A stretch of DNA of 64,000 nt. Origin: Paenibacillus mesophilus (lineage in GTDB: Bacteria; Bacillota; Bacilli; Paenibacillales; NBRC-103111). Position numbers and translations under genes: made by a program. Below, one piece after another: positions 8,208-16,952 of this stretch. The stretch is from positions 1 to 64,000 of the forward strand of contig NZ_VCRA01000029.1 in NCBI RefSeq assembly GCF_005938385.1, read 5' to 3'. The notes below the pieces were generated by a model. That model saw only the letters and a list, made by a program, of their open reading frames with translations, made no database searches and had not been told where the DNA came from. Numbering within the stretch: the first letter of the stretch is position 1; every line of letters starts with the position of its first letter.

Positions 8208-9422
8208 GTGACTATTATGACTAGCAGCGGGAAAATCGGCATTGGCATATTGGGGACGGGGAAGCGGGGCATTTATTTCGGAGGCGCTTATTTCGGCAAG
8301 CATCCGGATTGCGAGATAGTCGGGCTGTGCGATATCCGGCAGGAAAACTTGGACTTCGCGAAAGAGAAGCTCGGGGATCATATCCCGGCAACCGATTCGC
8401 TGGAGCAGTTTCTGCAGCTTCCCGGGCTTGACGCCGTCGTCATCTGCAGCAACGATCACGCCCATGCGGAGCATACGCTCGCAGCGCTAAAAGCCGGCAA
8501 GCACGTTTACTTGGAGAAGCCGATGGCGCAGTCGCTCGAAGATTGCGACCGGATGGCGGCAGCCGGGCTCGAGGCGAAGCGGGTATTCATGGTCGGGCTG
8601 GAGCTGCGGTACTGCTCGCTCATGGAAGACATGAAGCGGATTATCGCATCGGGAGAGATCGGGGAGATCAAGCTCGGGAACGTCATCGACAACGTGTCGG
8701 TCGGGGGCGATTACTATTATCACGGTGCGAGAAGGCGCAAGGATTACGTGAAAAGCTTGATCCTCGAAAAAGGAACGCATTCGCTCGATTTGGCCAACTG
8801 GCTGATCGACGCGTCCCCGGTCAAAGTGTACTGCTCGAGCGGACTCGACGTGTTCGGCGGCAGCGCGCCGAATGACAAGCGGTGCCGGTCCTGCGACGAG
8901 AAGGACTCATGCGCCTATTACGTAGACAACCGCAAAGGGCTGGAGATGGACTACGGCGGCGTCCGGCTGAAGGACGATTTGTGCGTCTACGCCGAGGAGA
9001 TCGATACGCATGACAACGGAATTGTCGTCATCGACTACGACAACGGAGCGAAGATTTCTTACTTGGAATGCCATTTCTCGCCGGAATATACGCGCGAATT
9101 TATGTTCACGGGTACGAAAGGGAAAATAATCGGCTTCTACAACAACGAGCAAGATTTCAAAATAACAGTCATGAAGCGGCATTCGAAGGAAGTGCAGACG
9201 TACTATCCCGAGCGCCGGTCCGGCGGACACGGCGGGGGAGACGACGCGATCGTGCGGACGTTCGTCGACCTGATCAAGAAGGGCGAGCCGGCCATGCCGG
9301 GCATATGGGGGGCGCGGGACAGCGCGGCCATCGCCATCGCCGCCGCCGAATCGGCGGAGACCGGGCTGCCCGTGCATATTCCGGTTCATGATGTGTTCGT
9401 CAAGGCGGGAGCGGTCCGGTAA
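8208..9422 (+). CDS. Gfo/Idh/MocA-family oxidoreductase
   Basis: A 404-residue cytoplasmic sugar dehydrogenase-like protein. The Rossmann motif GILGTGKRG is near residue 13, and the family signature HVYLEKPMAQS follows (Lys in EKP). A cysteine cluster RCRSCDEKDSC near residue 225 resembles a small metal-binding insert seen in some family members. It likely oxidises or epimerises a sugar or sugar acid with NAD(P). The start is GTG at 8208; the nearest binding site, GAGGAGG, is unusually far upstream (about 18 bases), so the start is uncertain. It is probably co-transcribed with the upstream binding protein. Confidence 0.88.
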   Translation: MTIMTSSGKIGIGILGTGKRGIYFGGAYFGKHPDCEIVGLCDIRQENLDFAKEKLGDHIPATDSLEQFLQLPGLDAVVICSNDHAHAEHTLAALKAGKHVYLEKPMAQSLEDCDRMAAAGLEAKRVFMVGLELRYCSLMEDMKRIIASGEIGEIKLGNVIDNVSVGGDYYYHGARRRKDYVKSLILEKGTHSLDLANWLIDASPVKVYCSSGLDVFGGSAPNDKRCRSCDEKDSCAYYVDNRKGLEMDYGGVRLKDDLCVYAEEIDTHDNGIVVIDYDNGAKISYLECHFSPEYTREFMFTGTKGKIIGFYNNEQDFKITVMKRHSKEVQTYYPERRSGGHGGGDDAIVRTFVDLIKKGEPAMPGIWGARDSAAIAIAAAESAETGLPVHIPVHDVFVKAGAVR

Positions 9423-9483
9423 AAGCAAGCCGGCTTCCGAATCGTCGGCATCCGTTAATTGCTTCGATTGTGCTATTGCTGCA

Positions 9484-9527
9484 AAAGAGACCGGACCTAC
9501 TCGCGTGCGAGTGCGTTCGGTCTCTTT
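9484..9527. terminator. Bidirectional terminator
   Basis: AAAGAGACCG pairs with CGGTCTCTTT, with further pairing inside, between the convergent dehydrogenase and UvrA-like genes. Confidence 0.8.
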
Positions 9528-9538
9528 AATTACCCGGT

Positions 9539-12463
9539 TCAGCTTCTTGCCGACAGCGCCGGCTCCTTCCAATACCGGTTGTCCGAGGTCAGTACCTCCT
9601 TCAAAAATTTCCCGGTATGGGACTGCTCGACGGCCGCCACTTGCTCCGGCGTGCCCTGCGCCACTACGGAGCCGCCGCCCTTGCCGCCTTCCGGCCCCAT
9701 GTCGATCAAGTAATCCGACACCTTGATCACATCGAGATGATGCTCGATGACGAGCACGGAATGTCCGTTATCCACGAGTTGGTTGAGGCAATCGATCAGC
9801 TTCTGAATGTCGTGCAGGTGCAGCCCCGTCGTAGGCTCGTCCAGGATGTACAGGTTGTGCGAGCCGCGCTTCAGCTTGCCGATCTCCGTCGCCAGCTTGA
9901 TCCGCTGCGCTTCGCCGCCGGACAGCGTCGTGGACGATTGGCCGAGCTTCAAATAACCCAAGCCAAGCTGGTTCAGCACATTCAGCTTATGCAAAATATA
10001 GGGCTGGTCGCTGAAGAAGACGACCGCCTCTTCGATGCTCAGATCGAGCACCTCGGATATGTTTTTGCCCTTCAGCCGCACCTCGAGCACGTCATTGTTG
10101 AAGCGGGCTCCTTTGCACGCCGGGCAAACCGATTCGATGTCGGCCATGAACTGCAGCTGGGTCGTCACGACGCCTTCCCCTTGGCAGCTTTCGCACCGGC
10201 CGGTTTTCTGATTGAAGCTGAATTCGTTTTTGCCGAGTCCCCGTTCCTTGGCGTCATCCGACTCCGCGAACAGCTCCCGGATCCGGTCGAAGAAGCCGAC
10301 ATACGTAGCCGGATTGGAGCGCGTGCTGCGTCCGATCGGCGACTGGTCGATGTTGATGATGCCGGTCAAATGCTCGGCGCCTTCGATCGAATCATGCTCG
10401 CCCGGCACGATGCGCTGGTCTTGAAAGACAGCGTACAATTGCTTGTACATGACCTCGTTGATCAGCGTGCTCTTGCCGGAGCCGGACACGCCGGTTACGC
10501 ACGTCAGGACGCCGAGCGGGATGTCGACGTCGACGCTCCGCAAATTGTTCGCCCGCGCCCCGCGGATGCTGAGATACAAGCCGGCGGGAACCCGCCGCTG
10601 CGAAGGAACCTCGATCCGCCTCGCGCCGGACAGGAAAGCCCCGGTCAGTGACTGCTTCGACTTGCGCAATTGTCCGGCCGTCCCTTGCGCGATCACTTGA
10701 CCGCCCCGCTCGCCCGGTCCCGGCCCGATCTCGATAATATGATCGGCGCTGCGGATCGTATCGATATCGTGCTCGACGACGATAATCGTATTGCCGATGT
10801 CGCGCAGCTTCTTCAGCGTCTGGACGATTTTCAGGCTGTCCCGCGCATGAAGCCCGATGCTCGGCTCGTCCAGCACGTACAGCATGCCCATCAGACCGGA
10901 GCTGATCTGGGTGGACAACCGGATGCGCTGCGCCTCGCCGCCGGATATCGTGTCCGATCTGCGGCCCAAGTTCAAATATTCGAGGCCGATCTCGATCAGC
11001 AGCGTAAGCCTCGTATCGATCTCGCTGACGATTTGTTTGCCTACCTGCTGCTTATGGACGGGAAAGGTGACGCCACCCAGAAACGCCTTCAGCTCCTTCA
11101 GCGGAGTGCTGCACAAGTCGTGAATGTCTCTGCCGCCGATCCGTACGCAGAACCGCTGGGGCTTCAGCTTCTTCCCTTCGCAGTCCGGGCAAGTGTTCTC
11201 GACCATGACCCGCTTGAAAAATTCGTTGTCGCCGCCGCCGCTGCCGGCTCTCTTCTTGACGAACCATTTATACCAGCGGTTCACCTCGGCCACGAGCCCG
11301 GGATAGCGCCGCAGCTGCCCGACCTGCCGCTTCGCATGCCGGGAGTCGGTATCGGTCATGATCAGCGGGAACTGCTCCCCTCTCGTCCCGTTGAACAGGA
11401 TATCGACGAAGTCGTCGGGCAGTTCGCGGAAAGGCGTGTCCAGACTGCAGCCGTAATGGGCGAACAAGCTGTGCATGATCATGCCGCGGTACGACTTCTT
11501 CGTGCTCGGCCCGTAGAGGGAATGATCGAGCGCACCTTTGCTGACGCTTTTCTCCGGATTGCGGATCAGGAACCGCTTCTCCGTTCGCAAATACGTCCCG
11601 ATGCCGCCGCATGTCCGGCAGGCGCTGTTCGGATCGTTGAAGGAGAAGTAGGAGGGGTGCAGCTCGCCCAGCACGAGATGATGCTCGGGACAGCCGAAAT
11701 CTTTATAAAACGCTTTCATGTCGACCGCTTTGCCACCCGGCGTCCCCGTAATCTCGAACCGGATAAACCCGTCGCCGACCAGGCTCAAGCTGTTCTCGAT
11801 CGTCTTGGCCAGCGATTTGAACAAGCCCGGCGTCACGACGACCTTATCGACGACCACTTCCATCTGGTAGTCCGTTTCTTCATCGAGCTCCACCGGATCA
11901 CCCAGGTTATGGTTCGCGCCGTCGATCTTGACCGTACGGAATCCTTTCGAGCGAATCTCGTCGAACAGCGTCTGATAATCTTCGTCGTACAGCTTGAATA
12001 TCGGCGCGAGCACCTCCAGTTCGGTCCCGGTCGGCAGCGACTGAACGTGGTCGATCATCTGTCCCGCCGTCTTCGTCTCGATCGGGTGCCGACAGAACGG
12101 ACAGCACGCTTCTCCGGACGAGGCGTACAGCAGCCGCATGAAATCGTACAGGTCCGTCATCGTGCCGACCGTGGAGCGGGGATTCTGATTGCCTTTCTTC
12201 TGTTCGATCGCGATGACCGGCGACAAGCCGAATACGAAGTCCACATCGGGCTTCTTCAATTGGTTCATCCGGCTTTTGGCGAAGGTCGACAGCGATTCCA
12301 GAAACCGCCGCTGCCCTTCCCCGTAGATGACCTCGAACGCCAAGGAAGACTTGCCCGATCCGCTGACTCCCGTAATGACCGTCATCCGGTCGCGGGGAAT
12401 GTTGACGTCGATATTTTTCAAATTGTTCTGTCTGGCGCCTCTGACTTCGATACTCGTTTTCAT
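9539..12463 (-). CDS. UvrA-like excision-repair ATPase (probable paralogue)
   Basis: A 974-residue double ABC ATPase. Walker A motifs GVSGSGKSS (about residue 33) and GVSGSGKST (about 657), ABC signatures ISGGEAQRIRL (about 500) and LSGGEAQRIKL, and Walker B LYVLDEPSIGL and LYILDEPTTGL are all intact. Zinc-finger CxxC pairs (CPFC, CRTC, CPDC, CESC, CPAC) are present. UvrA scans DNA for bulky lesions. No uvrB is nearby and the neighbours are a nucleotidyltransferase and a YhgE protein, so this may be a second UvrA rather than the housekeeping copy; that is inference from context. AAAGGAG lies about 12 bases before the ATG. Confidence 0.88.
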   Translation of the reverse strand: MKTSIEVRGARQNNLKNIDVNIPRDRMTVITGVSGSGKSSLAFEVIYGEGQRRFLESLSTFAKSRMNQLKKPDVDFVFGLSPVIAIEQKKGNQNPRSTVGTMTDLYDFMRLLYASSGEACCPFCRHPIETKTAGQMIDHVQSLPTGTELEVLAPIFKLYDEDYQTLFDEIRSKGFRTVKIDGANHNLGDPVELDEETDYQMEVVVDKVVVTPGLFKSLAKTIENSLSLVGDGFIRFEITGTPGGKAVDMKAFYKDFGCPEHHLVLGELHPSYFSFNDPNSACRTCGGIGTYLRTEKRFLIRNPEKSVSKGALDHSLYGPSTKKSYRGMIMHSLFAHYGCSLDTPFRELPDDFVDILFNGTRGEQFPLIMTDTDSRHAKRQVGQLRRYPGLVAEVNRWYKWFVKKRAGSGGGDNEFFKRVMVENTCPDCEGKKLKPQRFCVRIGGRDIHDLCSTPLKELKAFLGGVTFPVHKQQVGKQIVSEIDTRLTLLIEIGLEYLNLGRRSDTISGGEAQRIRLSTQISSGLMGMLYVLDEPSIGLHARDSLKIVQTLKKLRDIGNTIIVVEHDIDTIRSADHIIEIGPGPGERGGQVIAQGTAGQLRKSKQSLTGAFLSGARRIEVPSQRRVPAGLYLSIRGARANNLRSVDVDIPLGVLTCVTGVSGSGKSTLINEVMYKQLYAVFQDQRIVPGEHDSIEGAEHLTGIINIDQSPIGRSTRSNPATYVGFFDRIRELFAESDDAKERGLGKNEFSFNQKTGRCESCQGEGVVTTQLQFMADIESVCPACKGARFNNDVLEVRLKGKNISEVLDLSIEEAVVFFSDQPYILHKLNVLNQLGLGYLKLGQSSTTLSGGEAQRIKLATEIGKLKRGSHNLYILDEPTTGLHLHDIQKLIDCLNQLVDNGHSVLVIEHHLDVIKVSDYLIDMGPEGGKGGGSVVAQGTPEQVAAVEQSHTGKFLKEVLTSDNRYWKEPALSARS

Positions 12464-12486
12464 GTAAGGCGTTCGCTCCTTTCTGG

Positions 12487-12539
12487 TCCCCCAAAAGTGA
12501 AGTCGGCCATCGAAGCGTACTCCTATTCCTTTTGGGGGA
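12487..12539. repeat. Inverted repeat before the UvrA-like gene
   Basis: TCCCCCAAAAG (12487-12497) and CTTTTGGGGGA (12529-12539) form a perfect 11-bp stem with a 31-base loop. It lies between the nucleotidyltransferase stop and the UvrA-like start. There is no T-run, so it may be a leader structure or operator rather than a terminator. Confidence 0.55.
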
Positions 12540-12544
12540 GCCCC

Positions 12545-13477
12545 TTAATTAAATTCGTCTTCGTCCAGCAGCATATATCCGGGCTCGTCGAGATAAAGCC
12601 TGCTCTTGGGCGTCGGCTTCACGCTGACCGGGATTTGCGTCACGTATTCGCGTTCGGTCAGCCAGCTGCATGCCATTTCCAGAAATCCGGCGTCGAGCCG
12701 GACGATCGTTCCGAGCTTGTCCGCCATTTCCGATATTGAGCGGACGTCCCCTTCCTGCTTCAAATAGTCGAGAATCGGACGGAAGAGCTCCATTTCCCGC
12801 TCTTGAATGAACGCGACGATCCGGTCGAGCGCGGATTTGACCTTCGCCTCATCGGCACTCCCGCTGACAAGCCCGCCGTAGATGTCCCGGAAAAAGTCGG
12901 GGTTGATGGTCGCCGCCTGCTGCACGCATTCCCGCATCGGGACTTCACCGTTCCGGATCACTTCGATTTGCGCCAGCGCATCGATCATTTTGATCTGCCA
13001 GAACGCGCTGTAAGCCGGGTCGCGCTTGACGTAATACCATTTCTCCGCCTTGGCGAGCATCCCGAGCACGTGACAGCCGAGCTGCAGAAGCTGAAGCTGG
13101 CGGTCGCGTTCGCCGATATAGCGTATATTCGCGAAGTATTCTTCCAGCGACTTGTCCTTGGTGAACAGCAGCGTCCCTCTAAGCAGGTAAGAGTGGTTGA
13201 ACGAGGTAGCCACCGACTTCTCCACCCAGCGCTTGAATTCATCCCGGGTCTGGATGGTGGCATTGATCGGGATGCCGTCCTCGACAAAGCACATGCTGTG
13301 CTTGACCAGCTTCTGGTCGTGCACGATCAGCTTCATATCGATGTCCGACTTCTCCCACACCTGGTCGTAAGACAGGCTGCCGAGCAAAATCGCCGCGATG
13401 ATCTGATCGTCCTGCCGGATTCTCTCCACGAACGACCTCAAAGCTTCCTTGTAGGCGGCAGTGGTGGCGCTTTCCAT
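12545..13477 (-). CDS. nucleotidyltransferase-domain protein
   Basis: A 310-residue protein. The polymerase-beta-type nucleotidyltransferase motif is clear: Gly33-Ser34 of LLGSLSYDQV, then SDIDM with Asp45 and Asp47 as metal ligands. The middle is helical. The C-terminal part (about residues 225-305) looks like a winged helix, RSISEMADKLGTIVRLD, suggesting substrate or nucleic acid binding. The substrate is unknown; the architecture recalls aminoglycoside or other small-molecule adenylyltransferases. I chose the ATG at 13477, preceded by AAAGGAG. It is upstream of, and on the same strand as, the UvrA-like gene. Confidence 0.75.
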   Translation of the reverse strand: MESATTAAYKEALRSFVERIRQDDQIIAAILLGSLSYDQVWEKSDIDMKLIVHDQKLVKHSMCFVEDGIPINATIQTRDEFKRWVEKSVATSFNHSYLLRGTLLFTKDKSLEEYFANIRYIGERDRQLQLLQLGCHVLGMLAKAEKWYYVKRDPAYSAFWQIKMIDALAQIEVIRNGEVPMRECVQQAATINPDFFRDIYGGLVSGSADEAKVKSALDRIVAFIQEREMELFRPILDYLKQEGDVRSISEMADKLGTIVRLDAGFLEMACSWLTEREYVTQIPVSVKPTPKSRLYLDEPGYMLLDEDEFN

Positions 13478-13606
13478 AGCGTCGACGGCTCCTTTATGAG
13501 TGGTTTGCGTCTTTGCTTTTACTATACAGCACACTTGTTCGCATGTAAATCATTCCATGGAAAATTTTATCGTTTCTGGCTGCTGATGTTGAAAAATGCT
13601 TCCATA

Positions 13607-15754
13607 CTAATGAATGATCCCGCTTGCCTTCGCCTTCGCGACAAGCTTCGCGCCCGCGCGGTTGATCCATTCCTTCAGCGTAAAGCCCACGACCAGCGCG
13701 AGCGCCGCATATACTCCAAGCATGCACAAGTCGCGGACGACGATATCCCGCACGATTCCGCCGACCGCTTCGCGCATCGCGCCAATCGCGTAGGTGAACG
13801 GCAGGAACGGATGGATCGCCTGGAAGAAAGCCGGCGTGACCTGGATCGGAAACGTTCCGCCGGAGCCGGACAGCTGCAGCACGAGCAGTACGATCGCCAT
13901 CGCTTTGCCGACGTTGCCGAATACGGATACGAGCGTGTATACGATCAGCATGAACACGGCGCTGATCGCAGCCCCATAAAGTATAAATGCTCCGGGAGAC
14001 GCCACATACGTCCCGAGAAGCAAGATGTCCCCGACCGTCACGCATAGCGATTGAAGAATGGCGAACGTGCAGAAGGTGAGGAACCGTCCGAAATAAACAT
14101 GATGGCTCCGCGCTCCGTCCGGGGCATGCACTTCAACGGAAAGCAGAGAGACGAGCAAAAGCGCGCCGACCCATAACGACAGCGTGCTGAAAAAGGGCGA
14201 CATCGCGGACCCGTAGTTCGGGATCGGGAACAGCCGGTTTTCTTGCAACACGACCGGCTCCGCGAAAAACTCGCTTTCCTTGGACGCGTCTCTCCGCAGC
14301 AGCGCGATCAGCTCCTCCAAGCTTCCTTGCTGCTCCAACGTCCGTATCCGGTCGGCAAGGCCCTTCACTTGGGCGGATACGGCGGGCATACGGGCTATTA
14401 CGGCCAGCAGCGCTTGTTCCCCGGCGGCAAGCCCTTGAGCCGCTTCGCCGACGATGCGCTGCACATCGGGAATGCCCACGTTCGCCTCCTTCAGCATTGC
14501 GAGGGCGGCGAGGGCCGCTTGCTTCGCTTTGTCCAAGCCTTGAACGATCGACGGCTGAATTTCCGCATCATAGCGGCCAATCAAATCCCCGAGCAAGCCG
14601 GAAGCTTCCCGTGCCGGCTCCTCTATCCCGTCGATAAGCTCGCCGGACAGCTTCTCGCCTTTGCCGAGAGCGGTACGGGCCGTATCGACCGACACCTTTT
14701 GCCGCTGAAAATCCGCCTGGACTTGTCCCAGCTTCGTTATAACGGGAGCGAGCTTATCCGCCCCCGCGAACTTGCCCAATTGTTCCATCAAAGACAATAA
14801 AGAGCCGGAGACGTCCGAAGCGATGCCGAGACGGCGCGACATCCGGTCCAGTTCGGCGGATACGGCGGCGGGAGCGGCCTTGCCGTCGCGAAGAAGCTCC
14901 GTCAATTGAACGGCGGCGTCCGCGGTCAGCTTCAACAGCTGCAGATTATGCAGCACGTCCGGTCCGGCCGCTTCAACGGCTTTCGTACCGCTGTTCAGCG
15001 CAGCCGTCAGCCGGTCGGCCAACCGCTCGCTATCTTGCGCCAATTGGGCGACGGCGGGGAGCCGCTCCTGTACGCGGGCGATGATCTGTTCCGCCTTGCG
15101 CACATCGTCCGCCGCAGTTGCCGCGGCTTGCTCGATTTCCGGCATCATCGCTTCCAGCTTGAAGACGGCGTCGCGAAGCGTAAGGATGGTCGGCAGCCCG
15201 GCTTCCAGCTCGATTCCGATCTCATTAAAGATGCGGAAGATCGTCCCGTTGGCCGTCTGGATAAAATTGCGGTTTACTTGCTCGATTATGCCGCTTGCGC
15301 CTTTGCCGGTAATTTTGGGAGATACCGCGTTTATTTTTTCGTTGACGTAATAGACCAGCTCGGCCTTTTGCGGATTATCCGACAACACGGTGCCGAGCTT
15401 GGCCGAGAAGTTTTCCGGAATAATGATGCAGGCATAGTAGTCCCCATGCTCCACGCCGCGTATCGCCTGCTCTTCGCCGGTAAATGTCCAGCCGATATTC
15501 CGGTTGTCCCGAAGCGACTCGACGATTTCATTGCCAAGGTTGATCGCCTTACCCCGCAAGGAGGCTCCTTGGTCGCGGTTGGACACGGCAACCGGCAATC
15601 CGCCGGTTTGGCTGTAAGGATCCCAGGAGGCTGCGATGTTGAACCAGGCGTATAGGGACGGCAGCGCGATAAGACCGAGTACGATGACGGCAGCCGCCCA
15701 ATTGGCGGCGATGCGGCGAATATCGGCAGCATAGATGCGAAGAATCGGCTTCAT
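13607..15754 (-). CDS. YhgE/Pip-family ABC-2-type membrane protein
   Basis: A 715-residue membrane protein. One N-terminal transmembrane helix (about residues 18-40, AAVIVLGLIALPSLYAW) is followed by a long extracytoplasmic region with extended helical stretches (about 200-480). About five C-terminal helices follow (about 520-700: SLWVGALLLVSLLSV, FILYGAAISAVFMLIVY, AMAIVLLVLQLSG and others). This is the YhgE/Pip layout, related to type VII-associated EsaA and ABC-2 exporters. Function in most bacteria is unclear; some members are phage receptors. No partner ATPase is adjacent. Confidence 0.88.
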   Translation of the reverse strand: MKPILRIYAADIRRIAANWAAAVIVLGLIALPSLYAWFNIAASWDPYSQTGGLPVAVSNRDQGASLRGKAINLGNEIVESLRDNRNIGWTFTGEEQAIRGVEHGDYYACIIIPENFSAKLGTVLSDNPQKAELVYYVNEKINAVSPKITGKGASGIIEQVNRNFIQTANGTIFRIFNEIGIELEAGLPTILTLRDAVFKLEAMMPEIEQAAATAADDVRKAEQIIARVQERLPAVAQLAQDSERLADRLTAALNSGTKAVEAAGPDVLHNLQLLKLTADAAVQLTELLRDGKAAPAAVSAELDRMSRRLGIASDVSGSLLSLMEQLGKFAGADKLAPVITKLGQVQADFQRQKVSVDTARTALGKGEKLSGELIDGIEEPAREASGLLGDLIGRYDAEIQPSIVQGLDKAKQAALAALAMLKEANVGIPDVQRIVGEAAQGLAAGEQALLAVIARMPAVSAQVKGLADRIRTLEQQGSLEELIALLRRDASKESEFFAEPVVLQENRLFPIPNYGSAMSPFFSTLSLWVGALLLVSLLSVEVHAPDGARSHHVYFGRFLTFCTFAILQSLCVTVGDILLLGTYVASPGAFILYGAAISAVFMLIVYTLVSVFGNVGKAMAIVLLVLQLSGSGGTFPIQVTPAFFQAIHPFLPFTYAIGAMREAVGGIVRDIVVRDLCMLGVYAALALVVGFTLKEWINRAGAKLVAKAKASGIIH

Positions 15755-15918
15755 GTCGTTGGATCCGCCCTTCCTGTATTTTCCGCCTTAGTATGGTTGG
15801 AAGTTCGGGAAGCCATACGCGCTATCGGAGGTTAGGCGAGATTCCGGATACAGGTTCCGCTTATCGCCGTTTTTGTCGTATGATGATGAAAGACTTGAAC
15901 AAGGGAGAGGAATTGGAT

Positions 15919-16866
15919 ATGAACGCGATACGAAACAGGCTGGCCGTTCTGGAAGCGTACATGCCGGACCGGTATGCCCCGAGCGATTTGGATTCGTTCT
16001 GGGAAACGACGCTTGCCCGATTTGCGGACAAGCCTTTGAACGATACGAGGAAGCTGGCGGAGCCGCTCTTTCCATGGATGGACGTGTACGACGTCCGTTA
16101 CGAAGGCTTCGACGATACACCGATTGCGGGCTGGTTTTTGCTGCCGCGGATGGAGGGCGGAAGCAAAGTGCCGTGCATCGTCACGTATCACGGCTATACC
16201 GGCGGAAGAGGGTACCCGGAACGGTACGCGCATTGGCTGATGATGGGATACGCCGTGTTCGCGGTAGACGTTCGCGGCCAGAAAGGCGATACCGGCAACC
16301 GGCTGGCAAGTCCGCACGGCATGGCGAAAGGCTGGATCAGCCAAGGCATATTGGACAAATACAACTGCTACTATCGAGCCGTCGCGATCGACAGCCTGAA
16401 AGCGGTCGAATGGGTCAGCCTGCAGCCGGAAATCGATCCCGGGCGAATCGTCGTCGAAGGGGCGAGCCAAGGCGGGGGAATCGCATTGCTGACGGCGGCG
16501 CTCAGCGACAAGCCCGCGCTTGCGGTAGCGGCCGTGCCGAACATGTGCCATATGGACTTCGGCCTGTTAAATTCGACGGGATCGTTGACCGAGCTGTCGC
16601 AGTTTGTGAACGAGTTCCCGGACAAGCTGGATGCCGTGTTGGACACACTCGGCTATTTCGACATACTGAACTTGGCGGAACGCATCCGCATACCGGTCAT
16701 CGTCACCGTAGGGCTGAAAGATACCGTATGCATGCCGGAAACGATCTACGCCGCATATAACCGGATGACGTGCGAGAAAGAAATTCATCCGTATCCGTTT
16801 ATGGGACACGAGCATGCCGGCTCCCGTGTCAGGCAAACGATCGAATTTATACGTCGGAAGCTATAG
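15919..16866 (+). CDS. acetyl-xylan esterase / cephalosporin-C deacetylase family (CE7-like)
   Basis: A 315-residue alpha/beta-hydrolase of the length expected for the CE7 family. Visible are TYHGYTGGRGYP (oxyanion side), VRGQKGDTGN (family RGQ motif), the nucleophile elbow GASQGG, Asp in VGLKDTVC and catalytic His in GHEHAGS. These enzymes deacetylate acetylated xylo-oligosaccharides in the cytoplasm after uptake. I chose the ATG at 15919, preceded by GGGAGAGG; the longer frame from 15793 lacks one. It is followed by a sugar transporter, which fits an uptake-and-deacetylation pair. Confidence 0.88.
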   Translation: MNAIRNRLAVLEAYMPDRYAPSDLDSFWETTLARFADKPLNDTRKLAEPLFPWMDVYDVRYEGFDDTPIAGWFLLPRMEGGSKVPCIVTYHGYTGGRGYPERYAHWLMMGYAVFAVDVRGQKGDTGNRLASPHGMAKGWISQGILDKYNCYYRAVAIDSLKAVEWVSLQPEIDPGRIVVEGASQGGGIALLTAALSDKPALAVAAVPNMCHMDFGLLNSTGSLTELSQFVNEFPDKLDAVLDTLGYFDILNLAERIRIPVIVTVGLKDTVCMPETIYAAYNRMTCEKEIHPYPFMGHEHAGSRVRQTIEFIRRKL

Positions 16867-16900
16867 CAAAGATTTGTCTTAACCGATCCCAAAAAGGGAA

Positions 16901-16952
16901 ATAATAGCGTTCATGAGCATCTCCAGTCCCAAAGAGAAGGGAACGCTATTAT
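16901..16952 (+). promoter_or_regulatory. Perfect hairpin touching the MFS start codon
   Basis: ATAATAGCGTTC (16901-16912) and GAACGCTATTAT (16941-16952) are an exact 12-bp inverted repeat with a 28-base loop. The right arm ends on the base before the ATG; the AGAAGG binding site lies at the loop edge. Such a hairpin could limit ribosome access, or its DNA could be an operator. Confidence 0.65.

Noticed and set aside
9617..12739. Long open frames (344 and 689 codons) on the plus strand opposite the UvrA-like gene
   Set aside because: They are antisense shadows of a GC-rich conserved gene. They are rich in Arg, His and Asp, resemble no family, and have no ribosome binding sites.
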